Source: an uncultured Lachnospiraceae bacterium
Lineage (GTDB): Bacteria > Bacillota > Clostridia > Lachnospirales > Lachnospiraceae
NCBI GenBank assembly: GCA_948444865.1
Contig: CAOJVE010000006.1
Coordinates: forward strand, 1 to 36,997
Length of the DNA: 36,997 nt
Direction of reading: 5' to 3'
In this document: in pieces, positions 1 through 7,030 of the stretch
How positions within the stretch are numbered: the first letter of the stretch is position 1
Layout: each line of letters starts with the position of its first letter
Position numbers and translations under genes: made by a program
The notes under the pieces: generated by a model
The model's database searches: none
Seen by the model: only the letters and a program-made list of their open reading frames with translations
What the model was told of the DNA's origin: nothing

Positions 1-213
1 GGCAATACAGGCTATAAGATCCAGTATAAGTATAAAGGGGCGGCAAAAGTAACTACAAAGACGGTAAAATCAAAAAAAGCGTTATCGTATACAATTAAAA
101 ACGCAAAATCAGGTAAGCGAATGATGGTCAGGATCTGCGCATATAAAAAAGTGGGCGGCAAGACATATACAGGAGCTTACAGCGCCTGGAAGACCAGCGC
201 GAAAATAAAATAA
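1..213 (+). CDS. C-terminal end of a secreted/surface protein with a fibronectin type III-like domain (5' end outside window)
   Basis: The first reading frame is open from the window edge to TAA at 211-213, giving the last 70 residues of a protein. The peptide is lysine-rich and has the pattern of FnIII-like repeats at the C-termini of clostridial surface proteins: a YKIQYKYKG strand, a YTIKNAKSGK turn and a VRICAYKKVGGKTYTGAYSAW end. Such domains usually form stalks of secreted adhesins or enzymes; the catalytic or binding part is outside the window, so no function can be assigned. A strong hairpin terminator follows directly. RCC1/Ig-like remnants of similar secreted proteins lie about 3 kb downstream on the other strand, so this neighbourhood may have held several surface protein genes. 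Confidence 0.7.
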   Translation, partial: GNTGYKIQYKYKGAAKVTTKTVKSKKALSYTIKNAKSGKRMMVRICAYKKVGGKTYTGAYSAWKTSAKIK

Positions 214-222
214 GTTTTTCAG

Positions 223-268
223 ACCGGGTAAATGCAGTTTTGGAACAGGGCGCATTTGCCCGGTTTTA
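223..268 (+). terminator. Rho-independent terminator of the surface protein gene
   Basis: A 13-bp stem (ACCGGGTAAATGC at 223-235 with GCATTTGCCCGGT at 252-264, one G-T pair) is followed by a short T run. It lies 10 bp after the stop codon and separates this gene from the downstream promoter. Confidence 0.85.
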
Positions 269-291
269 CGAGAAAAGCAAGAAATCAGGGA

Positions 292-320
292 TTGACAAGA
301 TTGCGGACATCCCTTACAAT
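292..320 (+). promoter_or_regulatory. Sigma-A type promoter of the MATE gene
   Basis: TTGACA (292-297) and TACAAT (315-320) are separated by exactly 17 bp, an almost consensus vegetative promoter. Transcription should start near 327, about 117 nt before the MATE start codon. Confidence 0.8.
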
Positions 321-344
321 AGTAAAATATGGGAATGTGGGATC

Positions 345-383
345 ATCGGATGTCGGCCAGGAGGCGGGGCATCCGATTTTTTC
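345..383 (+). terminator. Terminator-like hairpin in the 5' leader of the MATE gene (possible attenuator)
   Basis: ATCGGATG (345-352) pairs with CATCCGAT (370-377), extendable by T-G and C-G pairs, and runs into a TTTTTT tract. It has the form of an intrinsic terminator but sits only about 20 nt after the predicted transcription start and about 60 bp before the gene, inside its own leader. That implies premature termination or antitermination control. No known aptamer is recognisable in the short stretch ahead of it. Confidence 0.65.
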
Positions 384-443
384 ACACAAAATTCTCCAAA
401 CTCAAATAAATGAAGCGAAATTTTAGAAAAAGGAGGTTGAAAA

Positions 444-1802
444 ATGGAAGAAACGATACAGCAGGAAAATAAAATGGGAGTTATGCCGATTCCTAAGCTG
501 TTGGTGAGAATGTCTTTGCCCATGATGCTGTCCATGCTGATCCAGGCTTTGTACAATGTGGTGGACAGTATTTTTGTGGCGCAGATCAACGAAAACGCGC
601 TGACGGCGGTGTCGCTGGTGTTTCCGGTGCAGAACTTAATGATCGCCATTGCGGTGGGCGTCTGCGTGGGCGTAAACGCGCTGCTTTCCAGGAACCTGGG
701 GGAAAAGGACTTTGAGGGCGCCAATGCGGCGGCCAGAAACGGGATTTTCCTGTCTCTGTGCTGCTATCTCATATTCGCCGTTTTGTCCACCAGTCTGTCG
801 GATTTATTTTTGCGGGTGCAGACATCCGATGTGCAGATTCGGGAGTATGGAACGACCTATATGCAGATTATCTCGGTGTGCTGCATCGGAGTTTATATGC
901 AGCTGATGATGGAGAGGCTTTTGCAGTCCACTGGGCGGACTTTTCTGACGATGATCACCCAGAGCGTGGGGGCGATTATCAACCTGATTATGGACCCGAT
1001 TTTAATCTTCGGCCTGCTGGGATTCCCGAAAATGGGCGTGGCCGGGGCGGCTCTGGCTACGATTTTCGGACAGCTGGTGGCCATGGGCCTGGCCCTGTTT
1101 ATGAACGTCAAATGGAATCCCGATGTGAATATCAACATGAAAGGCTTCCGGCCCAGCAAGAAAATTCTTGGGAAAATCCTGTCGGTGGGGATTCCCACCA
1201 CGGTGGTGCAGGCCATCGGCTCGGTGATGACTTTTGGCTTTAACAAGATTTTGCTGATGTTTACGCCCACGGCCACGGCTGTTTTCGGCGTGTACTTCAA
1301 GTTGAACAGTTTTATCTTCATGCCGGTGTTCGGCCTGAATAACGGGATGGTGCCCATCATCGCCTACAACTACGGCGCCCGCAATAAAAAGCGGATACTG
1401 GAAACCATCCGCCTAAGCGTCATCGCGGCGGTTTGTCTGATGCTGATCGGCCTGATGATTTTTATGACGATTCCCGGCCTGCTGCTGAGCATGTTTAACG
1501 CGTCGGAGGAAATGCTGGCCATCGGGATTCCGGCGCTTCGGATCATTTGCCCAAGCTTTCTGTTCGCGGGATACTGCATCGTCATCGGCTCGGTGTTCCA
1601 GGCGCTGGGCAACGGCGTGTACAGCCTTTGGGTGTCTATGGCCCGGCAGCTCTTTGTGCTTCTGCCCTCTGCCTACATACTGGCGGTGACCTTTGGGTTA
1701 AATTATGTGTGGTGGTCGTATCCGATTGCGGAAGTGGTTTCCGTGGCGCTGACCACGATTCTGTTCAGAAAGATTTACCGGCAGAAAATTTCGCAATTAT
1801 AG
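444..1802 (+). CDS. MATE family multidrug/sodium-type efflux transporter
   Basis: The 452-residue product is a polytopic inner-membrane protein of usual MATE length, with about 12 hydrophobic segments. Its N-terminus (PKLLVRMSLPMMLSMLIQAL, then YNVVDSIFVAQI) is typical of clostridial MATE exporters, and the second half repeats the fold (the GIPTTVVQAIGSVMTFGFNK region and the later NYGARNKKR loop). MATE proteins export cationic compounds in exchange for Na+ or H+; the substrate cannot be inferred here. The start is supported by AAGGAGG 8-14 nt upstream. It is transcribed alone from a near-consensus promoter through a terminator-like leader hairpin, which suggests conditional expression, and is followed by a MITE-like repeat. 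Confidence 0.9.
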   Translation: MEETIQQENKMGVMPIPKLLVRMSLPMMLSMLIQALYNVVDSIFVAQINENALTAVSLVFPVQNLMIAIAVGVCVGVNALLSRNLGEKDFEGANAAARNGIFLSLCCYLIFAVLSTSLSDLFLRVQTSDVQIREYGTTYMQIISVCCIGVYMQLMMERLLQSTGRTFLTMITQSVGAIINLIMDPILIFGLLGFPKMGVAGAALATIFGQLVAMGLALFMNVKWNPDVNINMKGFRPSKKILGKILSVGIPTTVVQAIGSVMTFGFNKILLMFTPTATAVFGVYFKLNSFIFMPVFGLNNGMVPIIAYNYGARNKKRILETIRLSVIAAVCLMLIGLMIFMTIPGLLLSMFNASEEMLAIGIPALRIICPSFLFAGYCIVIGSVFQALGNGVYSLWVSMARQLFVLLPSAYILAVTFGLNYVWWSYPIAEVVSVALTTILFRKIYRQKISQL

Positions 1803-1806
1803 AATC

Positions 1807-2098
1807 TTAGAGCGTGTTTGAAAACTCTCTAAATTCTTTGAAAAACTTGAATTTTAAAATATTTTGATACAGTCATAGCTCCTCAAGTCTTTTGAGTGTA
1901 CTTTTCTGCGAGAAAAGCGCCAAAAGCGCCGGGGGTTGCTAAGCGCCAGTGGCGCTTGGTTAGCAACGACCGGAACGAAGTGAAGACCTTGCGAATTTCC
2001 CCCGGACTCCTTAAAACGCTTTTTTGAAAGGCAAGAGTCCTATTATCTGTAAATTTGCGGTAATTTGAGAGCATTTTAAGTTTCAAACACGTTTTAGA
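1807..2098. repeat. MITE-like inverted-repeat element filling the MATE-hslO gap
   Basis: This 292-bp stretch accounts for nearly the whole non-coding gap. CGTGTTTGAAA near the left end is repeated inverted as TTTCAAACACG near the right end, and both ends are flanked by TTAGA (1807-1811 and 2094-2098), a possible 5-bp target duplication. The interior is nested palindromes: AAAAGCG/CGCTTTT, CCGGGGG (1929-1935)/CCCCCGG (1999-2005), and a hairpin with GTTGCTAA (1935-1942)/TTAGCAAC (1960-1967) plus GCGCC/GGCGC. A minus-strand open frame of 67 codons inside it is taken as chance. It encodes no transposase, so it would be a non-autonomous element or dispersed structured repeat. Confidence 0.65.
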
Positions 2099-2109
2099 AA
2101 GGATGGGTT

Positions 2110-3009
2110 ATGGAAAAGGAAAAAATGACAGGGCAGGATTATGTGGTAAGGGGCACGGCGGCCGGCGGCCAGATCCGCGCGTTCGCCGCGGCCACGAGGG
2201 ATTTGACGGAAGAGGCGCGGCAGGCCCACAATACTAGCCCGGTGGCCACAGCGGCGCTGGGCCGGATGCTGAGCGCCGGGGTTATGATGGGGGCCATGAT
2301 GAAAGGGGAAAAGGATTTGCTGACGCTGCAGATTCAGTCCCAGGGCCCTCTGCAGGGGATCACGGTGACGGCGGACTCCCACGGGAATGTGAAAGGCTAC
2401 GTGGGAAATCCTGCGGTGTGCATCCCCGCCAACGCAAAAGGCAAGCTGGATGTGGCCGGAGCCGTGGGGGCCGGGCTTTTGCGGGTGATTAAGGATCTGG
2501 GGTTAAAAGAGCCCTACCTGGGCCAGACCGAGCTTCAGACCGGCGAAATCGCGGAAGACCTGACCTATTATTTCGCGGCCAGCGAGCAGGTTCCCTCCTC
2601 GGTGGGCTTAGGCGTGCTGATGAATAAGGACAACACAGTGCGCCAGTCCGGCGGGTTCATCCTCCAGCTGATGCCCGACACCCAAGAGGAAGCAATCGCG
2701 CGGCTGGAAAAAAACATCGCCAGCCTTAGGCCGGTGACGACCATGCTGGACGAGGGACTGATGCCGGAACAGATGCTGGAGACGGCGCTTGCCGGGCTGG
2801 ACGTGGAAATCCTGGAGACGGCCCCCTGCCGGTTCTACTGCAACTGCGACCGGGCGCGGGTGGAAAAAGCGCTGATCAGCATCGGGAGAAAAGAGCTGGA
2901 GGAGATGATCCGGGAAGGCAAAGACGTGGAGCTGAATTGTCATTTCTGCAGCAGCCATTATATTTTTACGCCGGGGGATTTGCGGGAGCTGCTGGAGCGG
3001 GCTAAATGA
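2110..3009 (+). CDS. hslO: Redox-regulated molecular chaperone Hsp33
   Basis: The 299-residue product matches Hsp33 in length and pattern. Hsp33 is a cytoplasmic holdase activated when oxidative stress releases its zinc and forms disulfides. The C-terminal zinc-switch cysteines are all present: a CxC pair at about 244/246 (in FYCNCDRARVEKAL) and a CxxC pair at about 277/280 (in NCHFCSSHY). The N-terminal substrate-binding domain carries TAAGGQIRAFAA, and the helical middle carries GLMPEQML. The start ATG follows AGAAAGGATGGGTT. The gene is monocistronic, between a MITE-like repeat and a strong terminator. A thiol-based stress chaperone suits an anaerobe exposed to oxygen. All key residues are intact. 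Confidence 0.95.
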   Translation: MEKEKMTGQDYVVRGTAAGGQIRAFAAATRDLTEEARQAHNTSPVATAALGRMLSAGVMMGAMMKGEKDLLTLQIQSQGPLQGITVTADSHGNVKGYVGNPAVCIPANAKGKLDVAGAVGAGLLRVIKDLGLKEPYLGQTELQTGEIAEDLTYYFAASEQVPSSVGLGVLMNKDNTVRQSGGFILQLMPDTQEEAIARLEKNIASLRPVTTMLDEGLMPEQMLETALAGLDVEILETAPCRFYCNCDRARVEKALISIGRKELEEMIREGKDVELNCHFCSSHYIFTPGDLRELLERAK

Positions 3010-3020
3010 TAGTCATTAAA

Positions 3021-3060
3021 AAGCCCCGCCAGGCTGTGTAAAGCCTGATGGGGCTGTCTT
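3021..3060 (+). terminator. Rho-independent terminator after hslO
   Basis: AGCCCC...AGGCT pairs with AGCCT...GGGGCT around a short gtgtaa loop, followed by a T-rich tail. It starts about 12 bp after the hslO stop codon. Confidence 0.8.
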
Positions 3061-3105
3061 CTTATTGCTGTTGGAATCTTACCGGAAATTACATTTCTTT
3101 AAACT

Positions 3106-3709
3106 TCACCGTTTTTTTCTGCCCTTTGTTTTTAAACAGTTTTTTGTTGGTTTTAAATATTGGGCAGTGCCTTTCTTTGATACATTATAATAGGCTTTTC
3201 CGGCTTTCAAATTCTTGCCATTCACTGGTTTTGGCTTTGGTGTTTCACTTGGATTAGGCGTCATGCTTTGGACGAAATCAATCTTCACCGGCCTGCGCCT
3301 ATCCTCTGTTGTTCCATCGCCCAACTGGCCGGATTTACTATTATGCCCCCACGTCCACACATTTCGCTGACGTAAAATTGCATTTGTAATTTTTAGCCTT
3401 TTTCTTTCCTGTCTTTACGGTGATCGTAAAAGTTGTCTTCCCATATTTCTTCACAATGAAGGCGAATGTGGAAGTCTGCGCGATCTGGATTTGTGTCGCC
3501 ACTTTCTTATTGCTGGAAGTGACTTTGGCGATCTTTCCGCCCGCCAGTTTGCTTTCTGGTAGCGACATATAGATCTTAAATCCTCCTTTTATATGCAGCT
3601 GCTGTGCCGTCAGCCCGTAGCCGGTGTTTTTGGCAAAGGGAATGGTCAGTGTGTTAGCGGACACATGGGCGGGTGTGAAGCGGTTGCTCCATAACCAGAG
3701 TTTGAGCAA
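3106..3709 (-). pseudogene. Decayed surface protein gene: Ig-like (Big_2-type) segment followed by an RCC1 repeat
   Basis: Two open segments on the minus strand lie in different frames and overlap near 3341-3360. The upstream one (3709-3341) has an Ig-like pattern: KIAKVTSSNKKVATQ, then VKKYGKTTFTITVKTGKKKA. The downstream one (3360-3106, opening at a GTG) carries an RCC1 propeller repeat (TWGHNSKSGQLGDGTTEDRR, then RPVKI), a Thr/Pro/Lys linker and a lysine-rich tail. Secreted RCC1 proteins in Lachnospiraceae carry several such repeats plus Ig-like domains and a signal peptide; here only one repeat survives, the frame is broken, and no signal peptide or good ribosome site precedes it. A palindromic repeat lies just upstream. 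It is best read as a remnant. A short hydrophobic peptide around 3759-3821 (minus) could be the displaced signal peptide, but this is uncertain. Confidence 0.6.
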
Positions 3710-3771
3710 AATAGATAAATAAGGAGCGAATTTAAAACGGTTTTGAGCTGCGTTTTATCTATTTTGTCCAT
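3701..3771 (+). repeat. Palindromic repeat, copy A (71 bp, MITE-like)
   Basis: The sequence begins TTTGAGCAAAATAGATAAA and ends TTTATCTATTTTGTCCAT, so its ends can pair. It aligns without gaps, at roughly 75-80% identity, with the reverse complement of the element at 32689-32760. The arms differ from that copy by paired changes that keep base pairing. Confidence 0.65.
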
Positions 3772-3934
3772 AGCAGTGTTATCCCAATTACCCTCCATAA
3801 TATTATTGCTCTTTTATACATCTCCCTTTCTTTTTTACAAGATGCGGCATTTTTTGTGGACGAATTTTTAATCCCTTCTAAGCTCTTCCAGGGCTTATTG
3901 GCGATGGCGTCATTTTTATGCCATATCTGCCAGG

Positions 3935-3963
3935 TTGACAAAAGCGCCGTCTTAAAATAAAAT
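3935..3963 (+). promoter_or_regulatory. Promoter of the Uma2-family gene
   Basis: TTGACA (3935-3940), a 17-bp spacer and TAAAAT (3958-3963) form a near-consensus vegetative promoter. An 11-bp direct repeat, ACAAAAGCGCC, occurs at 3938-3948 and 3982-3992, overlapping the -35 box and lying in the leader, and could be an operator. This suggests the gene was functional recently. Confidence 0.65.
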
Positions 3964-4007
3964 TATATTTGTAAAATAATAACAAAAGCGCCAAGAAGGG
4001 CTTGTCC

Positions 4008-4555
4008 ATGGCCTTACAGCAAGAACAGCTTTACACAATCAAAGACATCTACGCCCTTTCCGATGGCCAGCAAGCGGAGCTGATTGACGGGCACATTTAT
4101 CCGATGGCGCCGCCCATGCGGATGCATCAGAAGCTGGTTTCGGAACTGACCCAGCAAATTGGCGGCTATATCAAGGCCAGGGGAGAGGAATGTGAGATTT
4201 ACCCCGCGCCGTTCGCGGTCTTCTTGAACGAAGACGACAGAACCTACGTGGAGCCGGATCTTTCGATTATATGCGACAAGAATAAGCTAAACGACCAGGG
4301 CTGCGATGGCGCGCCGGACTGGATTATAGAGATTGTCTCGCCCTCCACGCAGCAGATGGATTACGACATAAAGCTTTTCAAATATCGGATGGCCGGCGTG
4401 CAGGAATATTGGATGGAGTACTAGTGACGCGCCTTGTGAATGTATACGATTTTAAAGATTGGGAAAATACGGGTCAGCATAGTTTTGAGGATGAAAGAAA
4501 AGTCTGCATTTACAAAGATCTGAGCATAAAAATAGCGGATTTTATACAGGAATAA
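4008..4555 (+). pseudogene. Uma2-family (DUF820) PD-(D/E)XK nuclease-like gene, frameshifted near the 3' end
   Basis: Reading from ATG 4008 (preceded by GAAGGG; an in-frame TTG lies at 4002), the protein follows the Uma2 pattern: YALSDGQQAELIDG, the PAPFAVFLN strand, VEPDLSIICDKN, and PDWIIEIVSPST with D..IKLFKY. It stops at TAG 4422-4424 just after QEYW, where the family normally continues with VDP. The remaining tail is intact one frame over, from about 4424 to TAA 4553-4555 (VTRLVNVYDFKDWENTG, then HSFEDERKV and a final IADFIQE). One lost base, or two gained, explains this. Uma2 proteins are abundant in Lachnospiraceae and Cyanobacteria and their role is poorly understood. The truncated 138-residue product keeps the core residues, so residual function is possible. 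Confidence 0.8.
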
Positions 4556-4577
4556 AGAAAAACCACAGGAGGCATAT

Positions 4578-6488
4578 ATGAAACAGGGATTTCTGAAAGT
4601 AGGGGCGGGAACGCCCCGGGTGCGGGTGGCGGACTGCGAATACAACGCGGGCCAGATTATACAGCTCATCCGGCAGATGGCAAAGGAGCAGGCGAAGATT
4701 ATCGCGCTGCCGGAGCTTTGCCTTACGGCGTACACCTGCGGGGATTTGTTCTGGCAGGAGCGGCTTTTGGAGGAAGCGAAAGAGCAGCTATTGCGGGTGG
4801 CGAAGGAGACGGCGGATGTGGACGCGCTGATTTTCGTGGGGCTTCCGCTGGAATACGAGAGCAAGCTATATAACGTGGCGGCGGCGTTAAACCAGGGCGC
4901 CGTTCTGGGATTTGTGCCGAAGACGCATATTCCCAATTACAATGAGTTTTACGAGGCGCGGTATTTCACGTCGGGCCGGGATGTGCAGGGCGCGGTAAGT
5001 TTTGGCGGGCGGGACGTGCCTTTTTTGGCCCGGCAGATTTTTGTCTGTGAACAGATGCCCCGGCTGAAAGTGGGCGTGGAAATCTGCGAGGATCTCTGGG
5101 CGGCCAATCCGCCCAGCAATTGTCTGGCTTTGCAGGGCGCCAATGTGATTGTGAACCCTTCCGCCAGCGACGAGCTGGCAGGGAAAGCGTCCTATCGCCG
5201 GGATTTGATCCGGGGCCAGTCCGCGCGGCTTTTGTGCGGGTACATTTACGCCTCGGCCGGCGAAGGGGAATCCACCCAGGACGTGGTGTACGGCGGGCAC
5301 AGCCTCATCGGGGAAAACGGCGTGATTCTCTCCGAGAGCAGGCGTTTTGAAAATGAGATGATCTACGGCGATCTGGATATTTTCCGCCTGGAAGGGGAGA
5401 GAAGGCGCATGTCCACGTTCCAGCCGGAAGACGGGGAAGGCTGCGAAAAGATTTCCTTTTCCCTGGAGGTGCAGGAGACGGCCCTGGAGCGGAAGTTTTC
5501 GCCGGACCCCTTTGTGCCGGAGGACCGGGGCGACCGGAAGCAGCGGTGCGACGAGATTTTGAACATCCAGGCCATGGGCTTAAAACAGCGTCTTTCTCAC
5601 ACGGGATGCCGCTGCGCGGTGTTGGGACTGTCTGGCGGACTGGACTCCACGCTGGCGCTTCTGGTGACGGCGCTGTCCTTTGACAAGCTGGACATTCCCC
5701 GGGAAAATATCCTGGCGGTGACCATGCCCTGCTTTGGGACCACGGACCGGACTTATCAGAACGCCTGCCATTTAAGCCGGCGCATGGGCGCCACGCTTCG
5801 GGAAGTGGATATCAAGGAGGCGGTGACGGTTCATTTTAAGGACATCGGCCAGGATCCCGAAAAGCACGACGTGACCTACGAGAACAGCCAGGCCAGGGAG
5901 CGGACGCAGGTTTTGATGGATCTGGCCAATCAAAGAGGCGGCATGGTGATCGGGACGGGGGACTTGTCCGAGCTGGCGCTGGGCTGGGCCACCTACAACG
6001 GCGACCACATGTCCATGTACGGGGTCAACGGCTCCATTCCCAAGACGCTGGTGCGCCACCTGGTGTCCTACTACGCGGACGCCTGCGGGGACAAGACGCT
6101 GGCGGGAATCTTAAGAGACGTGCTGGACACGCCGGTGAGCCCGGAGCTTCTGCCGCCTGCGGACGGGGTCATTTCCCAGAAAACGGAAGACCTGGTGGGG
6201 CCGTACCGGCTGCATGATTTCTTTTTATACTATATGCTGCGCTGGGGCTACCCCCCACGGAAGATTTACCGGGTGGCCTGCCTGGCCTTCGCCGGCGTTT
6301 ACGGGGAGGATGTGATACGCCACTGGCTGCAGGTTTTCTACAAACGGTTCTTTTCCCAGCAGTTTAAGCGTTCCTGTTTGCCGGACGGGCCGAAGGTGGG
6401 CTCCGTGGCCGTCTCCCCGCGGGGAGATCTGCGGATGCCCAGTGACGCTTGCGGCGCGGCCTGGCTAAAGGAACTGGCGGAGTTTTAA
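4578..6488 (+). CDS. nadE: Glutamine-dependent NAD+ synthetase
   Basis: The 636-residue product has the two-domain layout of glutamine-hydrolysing NadE, which makes NAD+ from deamido-NAD+, ATP and glutamine in the cytoplasm. The N-terminal nitrilase-type amidase shows its triad: Glu46 in ALPELCLTAYT, a Lys near 115 in VPKTHIPNYNEF, and a Cys near 170 in VEICEDLW. The C-terminal synthetase domain begins near residue 340 with the ATP pyrophosphatase P-loop SGGLDST, followed by GTGDLSELALGW and NGSIPKTLVR. Length matches the long bacterial form. AGGAGG precedes the start with good spacing. It converges on a minus-strand gene, and the two overlap by 4 bp with no obvious terminator between. Confidence 0.95.
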   Translation: MKQGFLKVGAGTPRVRVADCEYNAGQIIQLIRQMAKEQAKIIALPELCLTAYTCGDLFWQERLLEEAKEQLLRVAKETADVDALIFVGLPLEYESKLYNVAAALNQGAVLGFVPKTHIPNYNEFYEARYFTSGRDVQGAVSFGGRDVPFLARQIFVCEQMPRLKVGVEICEDLWAANPPSNCLALQGANVIVNPSASDELAGKASYRRDLIRGQSARLLCGYIYASAGEGESTQDVVYGGHSLIGENGVILSESRRFENEMIYGDLDIFRLEGERRRMSTFQPEDGEGCEKISFSLEVQETALERKFSPDPFVPEDRGDRKQRCDEILNIQAMGLKQRLSHTGCRCAVLGLSGGLDSTLALLVTALSFDKLDIPRENILAVTMPCFGTTDRTYQNACHLSRRMGATLREVDIKEAVTVHFKDIGQDPEKHDVTYENSQARERTQVLMDLANQRGGMVIGTGDLSELALGWATYNGDHMSMYGVNGSIPKTLVRHLVSYYADACGDKTLAGILRDVLDTPVSPELLPPADGVISQKTEDLVGPYRLHDFFLYYMLRWGYPPRKIYRVACLAFAGVYGEDVIRHWLQVFYKRFFSQQFKRSCLPDGPKVGSVAVSPRGDLRMPSDACGAAWLKELAEF

Positions 6489-6919
6489 ACCTCCGCCTTT
6501 TTTAATGCCGTGGAGATGGCGTTGATGAGTATGAGAGAGGTGTACTTATTTTCCTCGGAATAGGAGATTTCGTCCAGAGACTGGCTGGAGTAGATCTGGT
6601 CGGCCAGTTCATCCAGCGTTGGCTCCATCAGGGGGAACATGGCTGTGGTGCTTTCGCTTAAGTTTACCAGCCGGATAGCTTTGATCCGACTGCTGTCAAC
6701 GGTCACCTCGACATCGAATGTGTTTTCGTGGATCGCGATGGTGGAAGTATATACGCCCGGCTGATAGCGGGCGGCGCCGTCGGCGGAGGCTGATTCAGCG
6801 CGCTGGGGGCCGAACATTAAAAAGAGCAGCACGCCCAGCAACAGGGCGAGCGCCAGGAAAACTACCGTGTAAACTACTTCCTTCATATGTAATACGACAA
6901 TCTTTGTTTTTGCACTCAT
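6485..6919 (-). CDS. Small membrane-anchored protein with a possible FMN-binding-like extracellular domain
   Basis: The 144-residue product has a short cytoplasmic N-terminus, one hydrophobic segment (about residues 13-35, VVYTVVFLALALLLGVLLFL) and an outside domain of about 100 residues. The latter opens with YQPGVYTSTIAI and continues with VEVTVDSSRIKAIRLVNLSE, a pattern reminiscent of FMN_bind domains (a G-x-Y strand followed by V-x-V-x-x-x-x-I). The usual flavin-attachment motif (S/T)GAT is not evident, so cofactor binding is doubtful. AGGAGG lies 8 nt before the start. It is transcribed alone, convergent with nadE and divergent from addB. No function is assigned with confidence. Confidence 0.65.
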   Translation of the reverse strand: MSAKTKIVVLHMKEVVYTVVFLALALLLGVLLFLMFGPQRAESASADGAARYQPGVYTSTIAIHENTFDVEVTVDSSRIKAIRLVNLSESTTAMFPLMEPTLDELADQIYSSQSLDEISYSEENKYTSLILINAISTALKKAEV

Positions 6920-6971
6920 GGGATGCGCCTCCTACTTTCTTTGTATATCCTATGAAAAAATCATTAGATTA

Positions 6972-6980
6972 TGATAAAAT
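6972..6980 (+). promoter_or_regulatory. Extended -10 promoter candidate for addB
   Basis: TGATAAAAT is an extended -10 element about 50 bp upstream of addB in the divergent gap. The -35 region at the expected distance is poor, so this call is tentative. Confidence 0.4.
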
Positions 6981-7030
6981 GATATGGCCAAGTAAAACGC
7001 TGCTTATAAAAGAGAGAAACGGAGTAATCT

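Noticed and set aside
232..426. 64-codon frame over the MATE promoter and leader hairpin
   Set aside because: It covers the terminator loop, the promoter and the leader hairpin, with no ribosome site; non-coding structure explains the region better.
1883..2086. 67-codon open frame on the minus strand
   Set aside because: It lies wholly inside the nested-palindrome element, has no ribosome site and follows the element's symmetry, so it is taken as a chance frame of a repeat.
3759..3941. 60-codon minus-strand open frame
   Set aside because: No family resemblance. The last 21 codons look like a signal peptide but the ribosome site is badly spaced and the frame stops; mentioned only as a possible remnant of the surface protein gene.
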